A DNA stretch of 64,000 nucleotides from Acinetobacter sp. NIPH 2699 (lineage in GTDB: Bacteria; Pseudomonadota; Gammaproteobacteria; Pseudomonadales; Moraxellaceae): contig NZ_JAKZGL010000001.1 in NCBI RefSeq assembly GCF_022549355.1, forward strand, positions 186,001 to 250,000, in the 5' to 3' direction. The position numbers and the translations under genes were made by a program. The notes below the pieces were generated by a model. It ran no database searches, was not told the origin of the DNA, and saw nothing but the letters and a program-made list of their open reading frames with translations. This document shows, piece by piece, positions 29,322 to 36,117 of the stretch (position 1 is the first letter of the stretch; every line of letters starts with the position of its first letter).

Positions 29322-29368
29322 GTATATAGATATATACCTTTTCCAGTTTTTAATATATTAAAAAACTG
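29322..29368. promoter_or_regulatory. Paired AT palindromes between emrB and the GH3 subset
   Basis: GTATATA-GA-TATATAC is a perfect 16-bp palindrome (29322-29337). Immediately beside it, CAGTTTTTAATA and its complement with one extra base form a second near-perfect palindrome (29344-29368). They occupy the 150-bp gap after the EmrB stop and before the acyltransferase start, so they could be an operator pair for an internal promoter or an AT-rich terminator of the emr pair. Confidence 0.4.
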
Positions 29369-29387
29369 ACCCTCTAATATGATATTT

Positions 29388-30935
29388 TTACATATTCATT
29401 TTCTTCCCCCTATCCATAAAAAATGTGAGAAAAGCAACCACAAACATAATGATAGACAGCATCCGTAATAAATCATTAAAACTTGATGTCAGTGCTTGAT
29501 AATGAATATCTCGATAAATAATACTGAGTGCGATTTGCTGCGCATTTGAACCTACTTCTTGATATTGCGCTGTGAGCTGTTCAAGTCGTTCTACAAAAAT
29601 CCAATTTTGTGGGGTCATATATTGATTTAACTCGGTAACATGGATTGCAGTAAGCCAATCAAGCGAGGAGTTGATTAACGCAAGTCCCACTGCACCACCA
29701 ATATTGCGCATCAGATTGTAAATACCGCTGGCATCAGCAACTTTACTGAGTGGCAATGTGCTCATGGCTAAATGCGACACCACAATGAGACAAATCATTA
29801 AGCCAATACCACGATAAATCTGCGGCCAAAACATAAAGTCATAATCACTATGAATACTTAAATGCGAATTTAACCAGACACCAAATCCGGCCAAGATCAT
29901 GCCAATAAAGACTGTTTTTCGAGTATCAAAATTTGGAATTAACCATGCAAGGAATGGTGCAAAACAGAACATAACGACGCCTGTCACCATCATAATATGA
30001 CCGATTTGGCTGCTGTTCATTTCTCGGACTTGCCCAAGAAAAACGGGAATCATATAACCTAAACCATACAGCGCCATTCCGATGACGAAGGTAATGATCG
30101 CACTCAAGGTAAAATTTTTATTCTTAAAAACACTCAAATCCAATAAGGGTTTTTCTTGGGTAAAACTTCGATAAAAGAAGGTAATCCCCCCCAGAATGCA
30201 AATAATAAATGCAATTCGCACCCCACTATCCACTAACCAATCATGTCGAGCGCCTTCATCCAAAAAGTATTCCAGCCCGCCCAAGAACATCGCCATCGCA
30301 ATGAGGCTGATCCAATCCATGCTTTTCAGTAAGGAATGATCAGCACGATCAATATCTGGTCCAGAAAAAATAATGGTGGCGATGATGATGCCTGGAATAA
30401 TATTAATCAGGAACATCCAGTGCCATGAGAAGTTATTGGTCAGCCAACCACCCACAGTCGGCCCAATTGCAGGCCCCAAAGTACTGACCATACCAAAGAG
30501 AACCAATGGTAAAGAGCGTCTTGCTTCAGGAAAAAGTAGAAATAATGCGGTCATGGACGTTGGAATCATACCGCCTCCCATAAAACCTTGGATTGCACGA
30601 AAAACCAATAAGCTTTCTAAATTCCATGCCATTGCACACAATAAAGAACTGATCGTAAATCCAACCGCACAAATCGTGTAATAAATCCGTGTAGATATCA
30701 CGCGCGCGATAATACTGGACATCGGAATTGCGATAATTTCAGCAATCAGATATACCGTTTGAACCCATGTCACCTCATAACGACTGGCACTCATGCCTGC
30801 CTGAACTTCATTCAAAGAGCTTGCAACAATTTGAATATCAAGAATCGCCATAAAATTGCCAAAAATCATGGCAATGAAAATGGCCCATGCGACATTCGGC
30901 GCAAACTTCCAGTCCTCATCGTAACGCTTATGCAT
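29388..30935 (-). CDS. EmrB-like DHA2-family MFS exporter
   Basis: This 515-residue inner-membrane protein has about 14 membrane segments, the DHA2 drug:H+ antiporter pattern. The N-terminal FGNFMAILDIQIVASSLNEVQ matches the family's first-helix motif D1, and the central LVLFGMVSTLGPAIGPTVGGWL is the antiporter motif C. In E. coli, EmrB works with EmrA and TolC to pump hydrophobic compounds across both membranes. Here the adaptor gene lies 24 bp upstream and a dedicated TolC-like gene downstream in the same array. Given the neighbouring biosynthesis-type genes, the natural cargo is probably the local product rather than drugs. Confidence 0.85.
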   Translation of the reverse strand: MHKRYDEDWKFAPNVAWAIFIAMIFGNFMAILDIQIVASSLNEVQAGMSASRYEVTWVQTVYLIAEIIAIPMSSIIARVISTRIYYTICAVGFTISSLLCAMAWNLESLLVFRAIQGFMGGGMIPTSMTALFLLFPEARRSLPLVLFGMVSTLGPAIGPTVGGWLTNNFSWHWMFLINIIPGIIIATIIFSGPDIDRADHSLLKSMDWISLIAMAMFLGGLEYFLDEGARHDWLVDSGVRIAFIICILGGITFFYRSFTQEKPLLDLSVFKNKNFTLSAIITFVIGMALYGLGYMIPVFLGQVREMNSSQIGHIMMVTGVVMFCFAPFLAWLIPNFDTRKTVFIGMILAGFGVWLNSHLSIHSDYDFMFWPQIYRGIGLMICLIVVSHLAMSTLPLSKVADASGIYNLMRNIGGAVGLALINSSLDWLTAIHVTELNQYMTPQNWIFVERLEQLTAQYQEVGSNAQQIALSIIYRDIHYQALTSSFNDLLRMLSIIMFVVAFLTFFMDRGKKMNM

Positions 30936-30959
30936 TTTTACTACCTAAAATCGTTATGA

Positions 30960-32027
30960 TTAAGTTCTTAAGTTCACGGTTGCTTTAACGGACATACCCG
31001 GTTTGATAAGATCAATATGAGCGTTGCTATCAATCGCGATACGAACTGGAATTCGCTGGACGACCTTATTAAAATTCCCTGTTGCATTATCTGGTGGCAT
31101 CAAAGAGAAGGTTGCACCTGATGCAGGCGAAAAGCTTTCGATTTTTCCGGTATAGGTTAAGCTTGGGTAAGCATCTATCTTTAATTTAACTTCCTGACCA
31201 ATATGCATTTTTTCGATTTGGGTTTCTTTAAAATTAGCCTGAACATATAAACTGTTCTCAGGAATAATCGCCATTAATCGTGTCTGCGGACCAACACGCG
31301 AACCTTTTTGTATGGCTAAACTCCCCACCTTGCCAGTGACAGGACTAATGACTTTTGCAGATGCTAAATCAATTTGATAAAGATCCAAGCTTGCTTTTGC
31401 ATTTTGAATATCGGCTAAGAGTTGTGCTCGACCTGCTTGTAGGCTTCCAAGCTGAGCTTCTGCTGAATTGACGGTTGCTAACGCTTTGTTTAATTGCGCC
31501 TGAGCAGAAAGATACTGAGATTGAATGCTGTCAAAGTTTTGGCGGGTAATCACCCCATCTTTCAATAAGTCTTGATAGCGGGCGTAATCCTTTTTCAAAC
31601 GAGATAAATCAGCTTGTACCGCAAATACCCCACTATTTGCTTCATTAATGGTTGATTTTGCGGATCTTTCATTTTGTTGTTGAACAACAAGTGCCGCTTC
31701 TTTTAAAGTGACTAAAGAATGAGCTTGATCATAACGTGCTTGATAATCACGCTGATCTAACACCGCTAAGGTTTCACCTTGCTTAACAAATTGATTATCA
31801 TTAATGACTAATTCAACCACTTCACCCGAAATTTTCGGCATGACCCATGTCACATCTGCTTGGATATAAGCATTATCTGTGGATTGATAAAATCGAAATA
31901 CAAAGAAGTAATACATTACCCCAATCAATAAAAATAGCGAAAGTAGTGAAAAAACTATCCAAGTGACTTTTTGCTTTTTTTGGACTTTCGTATCCGTTCC
32001 CACCTCTACTCGAGCTATGGCATCCAT
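30960..32027 (-). CDS. EmrA-like HlyD-family periplasmic adaptor
   Basis: The 355-residue membrane-fusion protein has one N-terminal membrane segment (about residues 21-45), then QSTDNAYIQADVTWVMPKISGEV, the start of the lipoyl-like domain typical of EmrA/HlyD. A long alpha-helical hairpin follows, rich in Ala/Gln (about 85-215), and then the second lipoyl half and beta-barrel (ISPVTGKVGSLAIQKGSRVG onward). It would bridge the EmrB-like pump and the TolC-like channel. It is the first gene of the minus-strand array. A GGAATAAA leader supports the start, and a Fur-box-like site lies 198 bp upstream. Confidence 0.87.
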   Translation of the reverse strand: MDAIARVEVGTDTKVQKKQKVTWIVFSLLSLFLLIGVMYYFFVFRFYQSTDNAYIQADVTWVMPKISGEVVELVINDNQFVKQGETLAVLDQRDYQARYDQAHSLVTLKEAALVVQQQNERSAKSTINEANSGVFAVQADLSRLKKDYARYQDLLKDGVITRQNFDSIQSQYLSAQAQLNKALATVNSAEAQLGSLQAGRAQLLADIQNAKASLDLYQIDLASAKVISPVTGKVGSLAIQKGSRVGPQTRLMAIIPENSLYVQANFKETQIEKMHIGQEVKLKIDAYPSLTYTGKIESFSPASGATFSLMPPDNATGNFNKVVQRIPVRIAIDSNAHIDLIKPGMSVKATVNLRT

Positions 32028-32224
32028 ATTTTATTCCATATGTTGTAATATAAATTCTTTTATTTCGATTCAAAGATTTCTATAACTTTCACTTATCTAA
32101 ACCAAATAAATAGTTACAAATATCAAATTGGCGGGAATTATCATGCTCGATGTAATTTAGTGTCATTGACCATAATTAAGGTACAGTTGTGCACTTAAGC
32201 CAATTACTTTCTTAAGAACCAATA

Positions 32225-32243
32225 GAAAATAATAATCATTCTT
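32225..32243. promoter_or_regulatory. Fur-box-like site upstream of emrA
   Basis: The 19 bases GAAAATAATAATCATTCTT match the classical Fur consensus GATAATGATAATCATTATC at 15 of 19 positions, including the whole central ATAATCATT. The site is 198 bp upstream of the EmrA-like start and 456 bp from the BASS start. In an AT-rich gap some matches come free, so this is a good candidate rather than a proven site. Confidence 0.45.
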
Positions 32244-32468
32244 ATTCATTGTTTGGTGGTAATACTACCAATATAACAATCATATCTATTTGTTAATATT
32301 AATCATTTTATAAAAATATAAAAAATTAAAATCTCCTCAAAATCGGTCTGAATTACACGACCCGATTCAACATAAAGACAGAACTGTCATCATCCTCAAT
32401 AGTTGTAAAAATGTAACCGTGCATAGAAAATGAATGCTCAGTCTAAAAGTGACCTATTAAAATTTTAT

Positions 32469-32494
32469 GAATTTGTCGTAGAGTAGACAAATTC
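32469..32494. promoter_or_regulatory. Palindrome upstream of BASS transporter
   Basis: GAATTTGTC (32469-32477) and GACAAATTC (32486-32494) are perfect 9-bp inverted arms around 8 bases, 205 bp upstream of the transporter ATG. Shape and spacing suit a dimeric regulator. No U-tract follows on either strand, so it is unlikely to be a terminator. Confidence 0.4.
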
Positions 32495-32581
32495 CAACGA
32501 AAAAATACGTAGTATTAATCAGTGAAATTATTTAGTAAAAATAACTAAATACACATTGCATAAAGCGTTGGTTTTTTAGAT

Positions 32582-32663
32582 ATGTTGTTTTCGTCGTACT
32601 GGCTTTCCCAAGAGCAATACAAATCGAAGGATCGATTTCGTACTGGGTACGACGAAACAACAT
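32582..32663 (+). other. 82-nt nested stem-loop before BASS transporter
   Basis: An outer stem pairs ATGTTGTTTTCGTCGTAC (32582-32599) with 32647-32663 over 17 bp with one bulged T. Inside lies a perfect hairpin, AAATCGA-AGGA-TCGATTT (32621-32638). The 8-mer CGTACTGG also occurs as a direct repeat (32595-32602 and 32639-32646). The element ends 35 bp before the transporter ATG. It could be a structured leader, a small RNA or a mobile repeat copy. It matches no riboswitch I know. Confidence 0.55.
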
Positions 32664-32698
32664 CTATTCATGCAAATAATATTTATTAAAAGGAAAAA

Positions 32699-33577
32699 AT
32701 GATTATGGATTCAGGACTGATCACACTTTTTTTACCTATTGCCCTTGCAATTGTCATGGCAGGTTTGGGTTTAGAATTAACGGTCAAAGATTTCGCAAGA
32801 GTAAGTAAACATCCCAAAGCTGTATTGATTGCGCTGTTCTGTCAATTGGTCATATTGGTTGGTATCGCCTTTTTAATCTGTAAAATCTTAGCTTTACCAC
32901 CATTATTAGCTGTTGGCTTGATGCTACTTGCCGCGTCACCTGGTGGAACAACGGCAAATTTATTTAGCTATTTATATAAAGGGGATATTGCACTTAATAT
33001 TAGTTTGACGGCAATCAATGCTGTACTCGCCGCCGTTTTTTTACCCTTTATCGTCAATTTCTCGATCCTACATTTTATGAATGAGGGCCAACAAGTTGGA
33101 CTGCAATTCTCAAAAATATTACAAGTCTTTTTGATTATTCTTGTTCCTGTTGGCATCGGGATGCTCGTTCGTCACTATGCACCACATTTTGCTGAGAAAC
33201 TGAATCGTCCTGTACGCATCTTTGCCGTCATTTTCTTGGTGATTATTATTCTAGGTGCAATCATTACAGAGCGTGCAAACTTAGTAAATTACATTGGTCA
33301 GATTGGTCTAGCCACGGCTCTATTCTGTGCAATTAGTTTATGTGTTGGTTATTTTGTTCCTCGCCTACTCGGCATTAGCTCATTTCAAGCACGTGCTTGT
33401 GCTTTTGAAATTGGTATCCATAACAGTACGCTGGCAATGACGATTGCGCTTACGGTGATGGCTAGTACCACCATTGCAATGCCTGCCGCGGTTTACTCTA
33501 TTTTTATGTATATCTTTGCGACTATTTTTGGAATCTGGGTTACTCGCTTTGGTCCGAAAGATGAATTAAATAATTAG
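32699..33577 (+). CDS. BASS-family (bile acid:sodium symporter-like) transporter
   Basis: This 292-residue inner-membrane protein with about nine or ten hydrophobic segments belongs to the bile acid:sodium symporter superfamily. VGLMLLAASPGGTTANLFSY carries the conserved crossover region, and FEIGIHNSTLAMTIAL the second, which form the sodium and substrate sites. Bacterial members take up organic acids such as pantoate, pyruvate or sulfonates, not necessarily bile acids. The ATG at 32699 has AAAGG five bases upstream. Its next neighbour, convergent, encodes a ketopantoate reductase-like protein, which is interesting because some BASS proteins move pantoate, but the genes do not share an operon. 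Confidence 0.85.
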   Translation: MIMDSGLITLFLPIALAIVMAGLGLELTVKDFARVSKHPKAVLIALFCQLVILVGIAFLICKILALPPLLAVGLMLLAASPGGTTANLFSYLYKGDIALNISLTAINAVLAAVFLPFIVNFSILHFMNEGQQVGLQFSKILQVFLIILVPVGIGMLVRHYAPHFAEKLNRPVRIFAVIFLVIIILGAIITERANLVNYIGQIGLATALFCAISLCVGYFVPRLLGISSFQARACAFEIGIHNSTLAMTIALTVMASTTIAMPAAVYSIFMYIFATIFGIWVTRFGPKDELNN

Positions 33578-33594
33578 TTTTCAACGCTTATCTG

Positions 33595-33623
33595 GATATA
33601 GTGTATGATCCATACACTATATC
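33595..33623. terminator. Bidirectional terminator between BASS and panE-like genes
   Basis: GATATAGTGTATG (33595-33607) and CATACACTATATC (33611-33623) form a perfect 13-bp stem with a 3-base loop, followed on the plus strand by TTTCT. It lies exactly between the stops of two convergent genes (33577 and 33637). Confidence 0.75.
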
Positions 33624-33636
33624 TTTCTATGATTAA

Positions 33637-34650
33637 TCACGTTTCCAAGGTTATTAGCTTATTCTTAAGCGCTTGAGCTGACCAAGCAATTGGGGTTGAG
33701 TTACTTTCTGCTTGTTTGATTAATTGAACCAACATTTCATTGATTGGTGCTTGTCGCTTCAGTTGTTTTGCTAAATTTAGTACTTCACCATTGATCCAAT
33801 CGACCTCAGTTTTTCTACCCGCAATCAGATCATCTGCCATAGATGAACGTGCAAGCGGATCAATTGCCAACATTTTCTTACTAACAATCTTAAAAACTGT
33901 ATTCGGTAATTTTAATATTGTAGGAATAAATTGTGCTGGAATCGGTGTCAGTTGTGCTGGTTTAATCTTTGCTTTTTTAAGTAAGTTCAGTGCTTCAATT
34001 TGTGCCATTGCTAAACATTGGCGATATTCTCGGATAGAAAGTTGCTGTTTCAGTGGCAATTGGGATAAGGCATTAATAGCGTTATTTAAATTCAACAATA
34101 ATTTTGCCCATTGAACAGCCTGCATATCTTGTTCTTGCTTGATTTGAAGATTTGCTTTTTGAAATGCGTTGACTAATTCTGTTAATCCTTCATGTTTTTT
34201 TACGTGCAAAGCCCCATCCGTACCTTGATGAAATACGCCATTTTCCAAAGCTACTACATTAAAAGGTACCATTCCTTCAAGAATAATATGATTGCTTAGA
34301 ATTTGTTTTAAAATCCCAACATTGCTTAATCCATTTTGGAAACTAATAATGATGGTCTTTTTCTTTAGAATATCTTTTAACTCGTAAGCAACTTGTTCGG
34401 TAGATGCAGATTTTACGCAAACCAAAATAATATTGGCTTGAGCAGCTTCTTTGGGATCATCCTTCATTTGAAGTTTGTTTGCAGCGATTGTCTTCTTAAA
34501 TCCTTGGTAATCTGAAACTGTTAAACCGTATGTTTGAAGTTGCTTTTTAATTTTAGGACGAACAATGAAATCTATATCATAGCCAGCAACAGCCAATCTT
34601 GCGCCAAGATAACATCCGATACTGCCCGCACCATAAATACATATTTTCAT
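33637..34650 (-). CDS. 2-dehydropantoate 2-reductase (ApbA/PanE family)
   Basis: The 337-residue protein has the ApbA/PanE layout: an N-terminal NADPH-binding Rossmann fold beginning KICIYGAGSIGCYLGARLA (residues 2-20), then VCVKSASTEQVA and SFQNGLSNV, and a helical C-terminal domain with KLLLNLNNAINALSQ and SSMADDLIAGRKTEVDWINGEV, which carry the conserved Lys, Asn and Ser/Glu residues. PanE reduces ketopantoate to pantoate in coenzyme A synthesis. Acinetobacter genomes often hold several paralogues, so this may act on another 2-keto acid. It is a single gene between two terminators. Confidence 0.83.
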   Translation of the reverse strand: MKICIYGAGSIGCYLGARLAVAGYDIDFIVRPKIKKQLQTYGLTVSDYQGFKKTIAANKLQMKDDPKEAAQANIILVCVKSASTEQVAYELKDILKKKTIIISFQNGLSNVGILKQILSNHIILEGMVPFNVVALENGVFHQGTDGALHVKKHEGLTELVNAFQKANLQIKQEQDMQAVQWAKLLLNLNNAINALSQLPLKQQLSIREYRQCLAMAQIEALNLLKKAKIKPAQLTPIPAQFIPTILKLPNTVFKIVSKKMLAIDPLARSSMADDLIAGRKTEVDWINGEVLNLAKQLKRQAPINEMLVQLIKQAESNSTPIAWSAQALKNKLITLET

Positions 34651-34756
34651 TCATCATCTCTAAATATTTAATATTTCAATTTTACCCTTTTAACTTAATC
34701 AATATTTGCAAAATCATTTGTCAGCTATCTTACACATTTTAAATTTTTTCAAAGAA

Positions 34757-34782
34757 AAAGCCCAATACGAAGATTGGGCTTT
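34757..34782 (-). terminator. Intrinsic terminator after DJ-1 remnant
   Basis: AAAGCCCAAT (34757-34766) and ATTGGGCTTT (34773-34782) make a perfect 10-bp stem with a 6-base loop. On the minus strand it is followed by a T-rich run, the classical arrangement for a gene ending at 34799. Confidence 0.8.
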
Positions 34783-34798
34783 AGAGAACAAATTAAAA

Positions 34799-35020
34799 TT
34801 ATGTGGTAAGACTTGGATCGGCTAATAAAGTTTCAGCAGCAAGTTTGCCTAAATTATTCGAAACTAATGGGCTATCACCTGTTAAGAGTTTTCGATCTTT
34901 GTGGGCTTGCCCTGTAGCTCCTTTATTTAGGATTTCCACACCAAGCTTCTCTAGGTTTTCACCAACTAAATTGGGACCTTTATCCAATAATAGGGCTGTG
35001 AGTGTTTGATCATTCATCAT
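34799..35020 (-). pseudogene. DJ-1/PfpI-family protein, C-terminal fragment
   Basis: The 73-codon frame matches only the end of DJ-1/PfpI class I amidotransferase-like proteins: [20 protein letters not shown] followed by [20 protein letters not shown] and a final helix. Full-length relatives are about 220-260 residues with a catalytic cysteine in the first half, which is missing. An ATG is present at 35020, so a short peptide may be translated, but it cannot form the domain. It keeps its own strong terminator. This is the second such remnant in the window (see 18047-18268), from a different subfamily. Confidence 0.62.
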
Positions 35021-35166
35021 GTTTCATCTGATGATTTGGAATTTGATTTTTATTATTAAATAGCAAATGGATAAGAACTGTTAGTTTTATGCAGAATTAG
35101 GCATAAGAAAAAGAGTTTTAATAAATATTAATTTCCAAATCATGATAAATAAAGCCCAATTATCTA

Positions 35167-35406
35167 TTACAAAATTTTCTTCAACTCATAAGCTACTTGA
35201 TCCTCATCGTACATATATTTTTCACCACTAGGAACATAAAAAGCTAACAGTAAAATAGTATTATCCACTAATTCCTGTTCCAAATTTAAACTTTCAAGCA
35301 AACATTCAATTTTATTAGCATTCTTTATAGATATATCCGTCTTATCTATAAATTGTTTAATACTGTAAGTTAATTCATTTTTAAGCATTCGTAATCCAGA
35401 ATTCAT
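35167..35406 (-). CDS. Small unknown protein at the end of the urea operon
   Basis: This is a 79-residue hypothetical protein, acidic and mostly helical by composition, with no signal or membrane segment and no motif I recognise. It ends LAFYVPSGEKYMYDEDQVAYELKKIL. Its start (ATG 35406, or GTG 35409) follows directly on the GntR stop with no gap, so it looks translationally coupled to the regulator and would be the last gene of the allophanate hydrolase-urea carboxylase-GntR operon. Function unknown. Composition is more AT-rich than in the neighbouring enzymes. Confidence 0.55.
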   Translation of the reverse strand: MNSGLRMLKNELTYSIKQFIDKTDISIKNANKIECLLESLNLEQELVDNTILLLAFYVPSGEKYMYDEDQVAYELKKIL

Positions 35407-35409
35407 CAC

Positions 35410-36105
35410 TCAATAAAACTGACTCGAATCCAACATTTGCAACGTAATCTTTTTCACTTCGTCACGGCTTTGCATAATATGCACTTCAATCGCCTGAATT
35501 GCCTCATCTACTTTTCGATTAAAAATAAAACCCAGTATTTTTTGATGTTCCTGATAAGTCGCTTCAACACGATAATCTTTGGAAAAATCCAAACGTCGGA
35601 TAATACGAATTCGCTCACTCAAGTCTCGATGAATCCTTGCCATTTCATTATTACCAGAAGCGCGAACTAAAGCACAATGAAAGTCCTCATCTTGTTGTGA
35701 GAGTTGTTTGATATCTTTTAAATATTGGTTCGGCTCAACCATCCATAAGTCTTTTAGAACGGACAGTTCTACTGAGTTTTGATGATCTATTTGACAAAGT
35801 TTACGAATCGAATCTTTTTCTAACACGATCCGCACATCGTAAAGTTCTTCATAATAGCGAAAATTAAGCGGTCGGATTTGCCAACCGCTACGAAAACTCA
35901 CATCCACATAGCCCTCTTGCTGTAAACGGTACAATGCTTGTCGGATTGGGGTACGACTTACATCATAGGCTTTTGCAACCTCGGACTCTGTAAAACGTTC
36001 ACCGGGCATTAATTTGAAATCAAAAATATCATTCTTGATGCGTTGGTAAACCAGCTCAGACAAATTGTCTGAGCTTTTTGTTGTTTTTATTTTGGTTTCT
36101 TTCAT
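35410..36105 (-). CDS. GntR-family (FCD domain) regulator of urea operon
   Basis: The 231-residue protein has an N-terminal winged helix typical of GntR (LVYQRIKNDIFDFKLMPGER, then TESEVAKAYDVSRTPIRQALYRLQ, about residues 38-62) and an all-helical FCD effector domain of the FadR/VanR subgroup. It lies 12 bp downstream of urea carboxylase on the same strand, so it is probably autoregulated with the operon. FCD regulators bind short palindromes with TTGTATACAA-like cores; exactly such a site (41592-41603) lies at the operon promoter. The effector is probably a pathway metabolite, though that is inference. Confidence 0.86.
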   Translation of the reverse strand: MKETKIKTTKSSDNLSELVYQRIKNDIFDFKLMPGERFTESEVAKAYDVSRTPIRQALYRLQQEGYVDVSFRSGWQIRPLNFRYYEELYDVRIVLEKDSIRKLCQIDHQNSVELSVLKDLWMVEPNQYLKDIKQLSQQDEDFHCALVRASGNNEMARIHRDLSERIRIIRRLDFSKDYRVEATYQEHQKILGFIFNRKVDEAIQAIEVHIMQSRDEVKKITLQMLDSSQFY

Positions 36106-36117
36106 GCAAGCCTTGCC

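Larger units (their letters stand above)
32028..32698. promoter_or_regulatory. 671-bp regulatory gap between emrA and the BASS gene
   Basis: No gene is visible in this AT-rich divergent gap. It contains three separate elements listed individually: a Fur-box-like sequence (32225-32243), a 9-bp-arm palindrome (32469-32494) and an 82-nt stem-loop element (32582-32663). Stops are frequent in all frames. Confidence 0.6.
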
